Assembly (NCBI GenBank): GCA_037833965.1
Contig: AP031357.1
Location: forward strand, 5,290,001-5,354,000
DNA: 64,000 nt
Reading direction: 5' to 3'
Origin: Marchantia polymorpha subsp. ruderalis
Taxonomy: Eukaryota > Streptophyta > Marchantiopsida > Marchantiales > Marchantiaceae
The notes under the pieces were generated by a model, which did no database searches, had not been told where the DNA came from, and saw only the letters and a program-made list of their open reading frames with translations. The translations under genes and the position numbers were made by a program. The first letter of the stretch is position 1. Each line of letters begins with the position of its first letter. This document shows, one piece after another, positions 54,571-64,000 of the stretch.

Positions 54571-54746
54571 TACGCCACAAGCACTGGCACACAGCGCGTC
54601 TTTATAAAATGCAATACGAGAGAAAGTAGAAGATAATGAATTCACGTGGTTGTGACTGCATCCATTTCCCTTGAACCAAGAGAACGACCAAAAAACCCTG
54701 CCGCAAAACCTCCAATCAACGGTAAAATGAATATAAGTAAATACAT
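54571..54746 (-). pseudogene. nad5: Mitochondrial nad5 fragment (NUMT), 5' end
   Basis: On the minus strand from 54746 the frame reads MYLLIFILPLIGG, then GFFGRSLGS and a run of TTT. This matches the conserved N-terminus of mitochondrial NADH dehydrogenase subunit 5, the membrane proton-pumping subunit of complex I. A stop codon (54642-54644) ends this frame after 34 codons. The match continues in a neighbouring frame with FSRIAFYKDALCASAC down to about 54572, so at least one frameshift is present. Only about 60 of roughly 670 codons remain. The DNA on either side is nuclear-type AT-rich sequence. This is a broken organelle-to-nucleus transfer, not a working gene. How far mitochondrial DNA extends beyond these limits could not be judged. 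Confidence 0.75.
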
Positions 54747-57700
54747 AAGTACTGTTTTTTATGTGCTTGAATTCGACTTGGCGGAAGGCATTTTGATTGA
54801 TCAACGGGAAAAGGACCTATTCTATGTACGATCTACTTTTAATCTTCGGATTAGATTCAGGCAACCTCATGGGTGGGCCAATTGCTTTTATTCTTTGTAG
54901 TCTCTTGCTCATCATAAGCTTCTCTTATGTATTCTCTTTGCTTCAATTTATCATAACAGTGTTCTCTGGAACTGTGTAAAGTGTTTTACTGATAGAAAGC
55001 TTGATTACTATCAAAATTTTGGAATTATTATACTTATCCTGATGTTTTCAGAAAAGAATTCATTTGTATGTAATATTTTCATATTTGTAGGGCTGGTCTC
55101 AATTTGTTCATAGGAGTTTATTTCCCTTTATTGGTTATCTTACGGCCCTGTTTGACACTGCCCGGCCAGCGATATAGTTTTGAATGAAATTACTAGTATA
55201 TCCACTTTTCACTTATGTCATAAATAATTGCGGATCCGGCTTAACGATTTAGGTACTGCGAGCATGCACATATGCTTTTTGTTTGCCCAAGCTGTTCGCT
55301 TTTTCAAATTTTAATTTTCAAGAATGACAACACAATAAAATTTGACTTGTACGAAACTATAATGCATCTTGATGTATATATATCAAGTGAACATTCTAAT
55401 ACATATGTCAGATTAAATGTTAATAACTACTTCATAATATGTATGTTAAAGTAAAAAATTAAATGCCATATGATTTTAATACAAAGTATGAGTATCTAGA
55501 ACATGCAGGTGAAAATGAAAACTCACATATATAAGTTTGATGATGACTTAAAATACGCAGGATGATGAAATTATCAATGAACTCGAAGCAAATTTTTAAC
55601 AAGTCAACAAAGTAACAACATAGAGTTATACTCTTTTGAACTTCTCACACTTGAATAGAATTGGTTTAGTATTAATCACTTTCTAAAGGTAAATTGCTTT
55701 AATTCATAAGATCATCACTTGGATGATTTGCAAGAGAACAATGTTTTGACAAACACAATTTATTTTATCCATGTAAGTCTTTAGTTTTATCAAATCAAAG
55801 TAATTGACATAAAATGTACTTAGGAGGGTATACAAGTCAGCTTTCATGAAAACTTGTAGAAAGTGTCATACATACCTAGTTAATCTTGATATTGTCATGT
55901 TTCATACTCTTCAACTCTTCTTGAGGGTCACTAGGATAGGATCCGATCTATAAGAAATAACAGGAGCTAGATTAGGATCATTGGTAGCCACCATGTATTT
56001 TATTCTACCTCGTACCGATTACAAGATTAAGTATATATAACTTTATTGGACATGTATTCCAGGTAAACTCAGAAAAAATCGAAAATTTGACAAAATGCAG
56101 TATCTTATTCTTTTCCCTAACTCTCATTTTGAATCAAACTCGCGTGCTTTAGACAAGCTGGTATTTTCCGCGATCATTCGTTGTCATATGGTTTGGTTTG
56201 GTGTATGTCGATTCCACACAGTTTAACATCTGTCCCGTCTGCTGATGCGGAGAATTTTGATGCATGTTAGGAATGTTGATTTTGTCATGTGAGCGGCATG
56301 GAGTCGAGGGATCTGAGCTGATGGAGGACGCAGTTGACTAACAATTTCGCTGCGGAAACTAAAGAACAGAATCCGCGAGTTTAGGGTTGTGTGGATGAGG
56401 GCGTTGCATAAACGCATTTCCTTACGGCCAAAGACCATGCCTGGCGAAGTGAGCAGCTGACACCCCTAGTATAGACCACTTCGGTGGAACGCAACATTCA
56501 ATCTTCGAACACAGTATTCTAAGCTTTACTTTTTTCTCAGGATCTGTGATCCTGACAGCCAAGTAAGCTGTCCGCTGTTGTTATTGTCGGTGAAATGATT
56601 GTCAAACCTACATCGTGGACGCCCTGGTAAGTGTTAAGTCGATCCGTAGGCTCGCTTGATATGCGCGTGTGCACATGAAGCGTTGTCTCTTGCATGTGAG
56701 CTCCGGAAAGGGCATGTTCGGATTCTCTTCACGTAATTTAATCTTGAAAAGTGAATATGTTCAGAAATTGTAAATCAAAGATCTGAGAGCACAGCGCGAA
56801 GACGGCGAACGCAGATACTGGAAAGTAGTCAGATTGAGGAGGTGGAAACCTTCGAATGGATTTCGGAGCATCTTTGCTCATTTGGACATCATAGGAGGTT
56901 GGCGAGCTATCCTTTACGTGAGTCATCTTTTAGCTGAAACCAAGCGCGTTCGCCTCTCACTTTTCTCGATGCTGTCTAAGTGTCTGTGCAACACCCGTAC
57001 ACATTCACATAAGCTTGGGGACTACGTTTTCAGCTCATGATTGCAACGGACTAAGGAGTTTCAGAAAAAGTTCAGTACTACAAGTCAACTTGCTCGGAGG
57101 GCTTCGACTTATACTGCGCTGTAGCCTGATTAAGAACATTTTTAAGGCAGAACATTGGTTGAAGTCAACTTTTGTGAAAACATGTTCCCCATCTTGCAAG
57201 CGGACATTGGCCAGCCCGTGAAAACTCGCCGTGGGTTTGCACTCGAGCACAACGACACCATTGCAACTCTGGGAGTCAAACTTCTAAATATCTACAGTAG
57301 ACCTGATCATGGATCCCGACGTCTCATAATGGTCAATATGTGTTCCACAGATTGGAGTAGAGGTTGCCCTGGGAAGGTTGGGAAGTCCAACGATCCTGAT
57401 GGGAATGCTGTGGTGAACGTCCAACGTCTTAAACTATGCTGTCGATGGGGGATGTGAAATACAATGATCAGCTGGTGAGTAAGTTAGGGTTCAAATGAGA
57501 CACAGCTTTCTGCATCCAGGTTATTCTAGTCCATGCAAACCACAAATCCACTGACAGGAGTTGGTGGGTGTCATAAACGGAGAGTGCGAGCGTTCCTGAC
57601 AGGCTGCTAGCTTAAGTAGAGAGTGATGAGTAACATCAGAGCTTTTGGAATCACGCTGCGCTGAAGATAAGTCTGTAGTAGCAGTAGTGGTCTAGTCATA

Positions 57701-58740
57701 CGCATACTGTATTCAACCATTGTACGAATCCTATGGGATCTGTAGAGTAGGTTGTCGTTGAAGGAGCATATCTTTGGAAGGGATTTGGGGTCCTCCTTTC
57801 CTAACGATTCTCTGCGCTTCCTCCATCCGTCTCTTGAGTCGCACTGGGAGTTTCTGCCTCCTCCGTGTTGACTAATTGATGATGTTGCTCAAGACAGCAG
57901 ATGCATGACAGAGCTCACAGGAGAACGTCTGGATCAGATTTTCCCACTACAATGTTCTGTCAGACAGTGGGTAAATGCTCGGGGACAGCAATTCTATCAT
58001 TAAAATGTTCGGAAGTAAGCATGCCTGCTTGGCCCGATGTATGGTGCCGATCATGTTACTAGATTCATCAGACAAATCTGGATGTTGCGTAGGAAGTAAA
58101 CTTGTGACCCTGATCGAAATCCGGAGCAAGCATGTGGTCCTTCAAAACTTGCTTTCTGTACATTTTTGCTCAATTGTACTGCTAATGAACTTGCCATTCA
58201 ACGAAAAGCGTATAAAAATCTAACAGGCATCAAGAGAACTTGGTTCGCGGGGCATAGATTCCATGTTGAAACTTTTTCCAATCGTCTAATTATGAAAGAG
58301 ATAGAAGCCATGGTGGGCTTGAGAAAGTATTCTCGATGCATTCATATAGAAGCAAAGACAAAGACAAATTTTCTCAGATCCCATCTGCGTACTTCATTCT
58401 CTTGAATCTTGCCTTAGAGTACACCCGCTGCCTCAGAGGTCAAATTAATATCTCTGAACAAGTCTGGGATGAGTATCTACAAAAGAAAAGGAAGAACAGT
58501 CGCCGAAGCATTCGGCGACTGTTCATTAAACTTTCGGCATGGAATTCGTCCGCAACGAGCGAAATCGGAGACAGAAGCGTGCAAGTTTCATCCACAAAAT
58601 ACTACACCCTTGGGTGTGATGTTTTTCTTGGGTTCAGAGAACGGATGCATGAGGTAAGCTGTGGTCAGGTCAGGGTACTGAATCCATCTTTCCAAAACTA
58701 GGTGACTGTCCCCTTGTTTGTTTAAGCAAATATCACCAAC
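54747..58740. other. Intergenic DNA
   Basis: Bases 54747-54990 may continue the mitochondrial insertion upstream of nad5, but no second mitochondrial gene could be identified. Bases 55000-56200 are AT-rich. From about 56300 base composition is more balanced. An open frame at 57155-57457 (+, 100 codons, with IGQPVKTRRGFALEHNDTI) has no recognised family. The hairpin at 58494-58524 lies here. Confidence 0.45.
58494..58524. repeat. Perfect GC-rich hairpin, 14-bp arms and 3-nt loop
   Basis: GAACAGTCGCCGAA (58494-58507), loop GCA and the exact reverse complement (58511-58524) form a compact stable stem. No gene lies next to it. Confidence 0.8.
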
Positions 58741-59225
58741 TTAGAATACAACAAAACGCCATGGATTTCTGTCTTGCACAGCAACTCCTACTGTTGCACT
58801 ACTACCTTCTATATGCCAGCAAGCTTCTTCGTCACTCAACGACGGAGGATCCACCCGTGCAACACCACGAAAGTGCTGAACGAGCTCAGGTCCTCGATGC
58901 AGACGCTCTCCAGCACTCTGGTTTTCACAACCTCCTTCTTTGTTGTCCCGAAATCCTCCAGATTCATGTACTGTGATTCGCCTAGCACAATGTCTCCAAC
59001 GCTGGAACATAGTTCAGTATTATCGGGCCATGGCTCCCGACGGAGCACTTCATTCCAAGCAGAGTCAGACTTTTGGAGCATAAGAACGGCTCGCCAATTC
59101 CTGATCGGAGTCAGCGTAGGATGATTGACACCGACCGTGGCAAATCCGAGAACGGTACGAGCATTAGATTGAGAATCTATCCTCCATGTGGCTACTGAAT
59201 GAATCTGAGTCAAAGTTAGTCTTGG
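58741..59225 (-). pseudogene. Possible decayed coding remnant in two frames
   Basis: On the minus strand, a 125-codon frame (59213 down to 58836) reads like folded protein (RTVLGFATVGV, RNWRAVLMLQKSD, GDIVLGESQYMNLEDF). It stops just as a neighbouring frame becomes protein-like (SDEEACWHIEGSSATVGV, ending NPWRFVVF at 58741). A frameshift or a small intron between them would join the two. I do not recognise the family. It could be a broken gene, an unrecognised short gene or chance. Confidence 0.25.
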
Positions 59226-60168
59226 TCGATCTGCTCGATGAGGGTTTCATGTGCAGAGAGGTGGATAAGCATGCTTATGGATCAGGGCATGATGGGTGGT
59301 AACTCATCTGGTTTGTTAACCCGATAACAGTACAAGAAGCACAGAATCCAGTTGATCGAGCTAATGGCGAATGGATATTACATATGGAATTGTGATTTGG
59401 GCAACGTTGTTTGATCAGGTAACAGATGAGACAATGATTGCATGCATGGACTCACGTTGCGCAGAATTAGCGATCAATCCCGATCCTCAGCAGCGGAAGT
59501 GCGTATTTGCATACACACTGTGAAAGTCAAACGGACGCTTGTTGAAGAACGACGACCCATCAAAAGGGGAAGTCTCAGCGCCCAGAAGATCTTTGCCGAT
59601 TGGAGTCAGTTTGTTGAGCCGAACAGTGTTCTCGCCATGTACAACAGAACTGATGCAGGATGCCCGCCCTGGGATATGGATGTCTCCTAAAATGCAGCGA
59701 CCACATCACCTCCCCAGTCATCATTAGTCGACCCTCCCTCCCTCCCTCCCTCCCATTCATACATTCAAACACCAGGCCAAAACTGGCCACGAAAGTTCTG
59801 CTCGATTCCTCAGCTCAGCTCGTCCAATGGGACATCGACTATCGTGGTTCAAAAGGGTAAGTCGTAAGTCAGTGATCCTTGACAGCAAATGTTTGGAATG
59901 TTTCGGGGCTACGGATGACTTGCCTTAGATCAGATACCTGATGCCTCTTTTCGACTCATAAGCTAAGGACATGCGAAAAGAAATCCCAAAAGAAAGAGCA
60001 AGAGGGCCCCCCACCGCGCAGGCGGCCCCACTTGCCCAGCACATGAGTGACATAAGAGAGCTGAGCCCACTCTGCGCTGCAGTGCAGCGAGAGTGGGCGT
60101 CGGCCGAGGAGGAAGGAGGAAGGAGGAAAAGGGAAGGGAGGCAAGGCACGGCAGAGGAGAGAATAGAG

Positions 60169-60186
60169 CAGCAGCAGCAGCAGCAG
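60169..60186 (+). repeat. (CAG)6 trinucleotide repeat
   Basis: Six uninterrupted CAG units occur in the upstream region of the E2 gene; they lie outside any recognised coding frame. Confidence 0.9.
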
Positions 60187-60322
60187 CGAGTGCGCTAGTG
60201 GATAGAGGCAAACGACAAGTTGAACAACAGCACGCAACAAACTTCTCCTCGACCCCATCAGTTTCTCTCCTGTTCGTCAAACCCGTCTTACACTCGCCGC
60301 AGCTGGCCCAATCGCCCCGCGC

Positions 60323-60328
60323 CACGTG
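60323..60328. promoter_or_regulatory. G-box (CACGTG) in the E2/COP10-type promoter
   Basis: The element reads GCCACGTGACGG and sits in a GC-rich stretch about 350 bp upstream of the inferred TATA region. CACGTGAC is a high-affinity context for bZIP factors such as HY5. Light regulation of this gene is inference. Confidence 0.45.
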
Positions 60329-61026
60329 ACGGCCCGCAGCCTCCCGGCACGCCATTGGCGACACGTCGGCGCGGCCCATGCGAGACCTCTGTCCTGACTG
60401 CTGGTGCTGGTGCTCGCTCGCTCTGTCTTTCTCTCTCTTCCCCCGCTGCCTGAGAAAGCAGAGCCATTAATTAGGCTCTGCTCTAACTAGAGGAGCTTCG
60501 GAGGTTTCCTCCCTCGCAGGAAACAATTGGAGGAGAAGGAGGAGGAGGAGGAGGACAGAGCGGGAGGGAGCGAGGGAGGGATGGAGGGAGGGAGATCGGG
60601 CTCCTCTACAGAATTACTTGTACCGAGCAAGCGAGCTGCGGTCTCGTCACGGACGCGCTCACATCTTCTCCAGTGAGCACATTTATAGGTCGACCTGTCT
60701 GGAATTATTGCGCAGAGGCGGGGAGGAGGAGGAGGAGGGGAGGACGGGGCCGGGTCAGGTGGTGTTGGAGTGTCGAGCAGGTCGGAAGAGAGAAGGAGGA
60801 GAAAGTTCTGTCAGGTGGGGCGATTCGGTCTTCGGTGAGGTTGAAGTTCTCTTTCTGGTTCCATGATCGATTCAAAGGGTAGGCAGTGCAAGAAGACTGA
60901 AGAGCAGGCCTCGGGTACCGAGCGGAAGCACGATATTTGATTCAAGACAGGCAGAGAGCTTCATCGGACTGGAGTGAGGCGGGGTATTGGAGGGGAGAGG
61001 TGTGAGGAAGGGAGAAGACAATAGAA

Positions 61027-62991
<1,965 letters not shown>

Positions 62992-64000
62992 TCTGCAGCT
63001 AGGTCAAGGTTTGGTTTTAAAAGCTAAAGAATGGTAAGTTCGACTTTTTTAGGAATTATGTATAGAACATTTTTGAGGATTGACATGTTGTTGAGTTCCT
63101 CCAAACATTGTTACCAACAACAAGTGGTCAGTTGTTGATTGCTGTCGCTCTTTGATGCTGTGTACACATATAAATTACTAGACAAAATTCAGATGAGCTG
63201 TGGAGGTCATTTCTTTTTTGTTTGTGTGCTGGCCTGCTGGCCCGTTTGGTTTGTGCATTGTTGCCAGTGAAAATAAAAACCCGCCTTCTCACGTGAGCGA
63301 AGTCGAAATTCTGTGCGCACACCGACTCATCTCATGCTTTCCATTGTGAAAGCATGGTGTGTGCTGTCGATTCAAGCATTTTTATATATCAATTTATATA
63401 GAAGCAGCTGAGCCCGACGTCAGGTAACCTTCTTTATGTAATTGTGCTGGAGAAGCAAGAACTGCAAGCTCAGAAGATTATCTCAAGGTGAGAAGTGAAA
63501 GTCACGATTTCTGACTGTATAAGCTGCTGGAGTAACGGTCCCTTAGCGGAACTTTTATTTTCTACGTTTTGAGGAAGTCGATCAACCTTTTGAACTGTCA
63601 TACTTATTGTCTCGTGCACGTTTCTTTCCCTTGTATCCAGTATTAGCCGCCAAAAACGCTGACTTAAGGTTATTACCATAAAATAATTGTAGACAGATTA
63701 CGACGACACATTTGTGGAACAGTATGTTCCATCGCAGAACCTTTGAGACCACATAGTCATCCCACAATCATGGTCATGGAGTATTATCAGTCTGGTCTCA
63801 TCCCTGTGTTAGCACTACGTGCCCCATGACCTGAGGAAATAAATTCAATACGAAAAACGCTGAAGACCACTTAGCGTCCGCCTTCCACTTAAATAACTTG
63901 CACGTATGTTGCAGAAAAACACAGGCTTCTGTGTTGTCTAAACTCTAAGTAGACGGCCTCGGCAAGAATGGGTGCTACATCAGAAGTTATCACCGAAACA
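62992..64000. other. 3' flank of the E2 gene
   Basis: The 3' UTR probably occupies the first few hundred bases. AATAAA-like signals occur near 63838. No further gene is recognised to the window end. Confidence 0.5.

Larger units (their letters stand above)
59226..61026 (+). promoter_or_regulatory. Intergenic DNA and GC-rich promoter/leader of the E2 gene
   Basis: Purine- and pyrimidine-rich low-complexity tracts mark the promoter: a (CCCT)n run at about 59732-59754, (CAG)6 at 60169-60186 and GAGG/GGGA runs at 60535-60600 and 60720-60760. A G-box (60323-60328), CCAAT sequences (60308 and, inverted, 60352) and a TATA-like TTTATA near 60680 suggest transcription starts at about 60700. Confidence 0.5.

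Overview
This is a nuclear segment of a land plant, most likely a bryophyte or other non-seed plant. The evidence is spliceosomal GT-AG genes with many short introns, plant-specific genes (a chloroplast BPG2-type GTPase, a B-class GATA factor, an enolase with the plant ENO3-type N-terminal extension), and a COP10/UBE2E-type E2 that still has its catalytic cysteine. Non-coding DNA is very AT-rich and the genes sit in more GC-rich islands. I cannot name the species.

Layout. Six protein genes can be supported. (1) Enolase, + strand, 13 coding exons, 1708-6309. (2) A PRP16-type DEAH-box spliceosomal helicase, + strand, 16 coding exons, 11252-18964. (3) A BPG2-type circularly permuted chloroplast GTPase, + strand, 3 exons with a 4.8-kb second intron, 21408-28948. 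(4) A single-exon, acidic, cysteine-rich GCK-domain protein, - strand, 29844-30359, convergent with BPG2. (5) A B-class GATA transcription factor, + strand, 3 exons, 48540-50766, behind a long GC-rich leader/promoter. (6) A ubiquitin-conjugating enzyme of the COP10/UBE2E type, + strand, 4 exons, 61027-62991. Each gene was assembled by joining exons at visible splice sites and checking reading phase and family alignment. All six give uninterrupted frames of 493, 1277, 652, 171, 586 and 170 residues.

Between the GCK gene and the GATA gene lies about 16-18 kb with no recognisable gene. Its core is a two-copy tandem duplication of an AT-rich unit (31505-34876 and 34877-38412, about 3.4-3.5 kb each). 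The second copy carries an internal inversion bounded by perfect 31-bp inverted repeats and a short TIR-bearing insertion. A perfect 76-bp tandem duplication and a 203-bp direct repeat follow. A decayed piece of mitochondrial nad5 (a NUMT) lies at about 54571-54746. Several strong hairpins (2429-2495, 8529-8597, 52044-52083, 58494-58524) are unexplained.

Functional connections. The genes are not an operon and need not act together. BPG2, the B-GATA factor and the COP10-type E2 all belong to families tied to greening or photomorphogenesis in angiosperms, so their presence within about 40 kb is noted as a weak hypothesis. The most informative single observations are the retained active-site cysteine in the COP10-type E2, the coexistence of HAN-like and LLM-like motifs in one B-GATA protein, the CxxC plus twin CX9C (Mia40-like) layout of the GCK protein, and the GC-AG intron in enolase.
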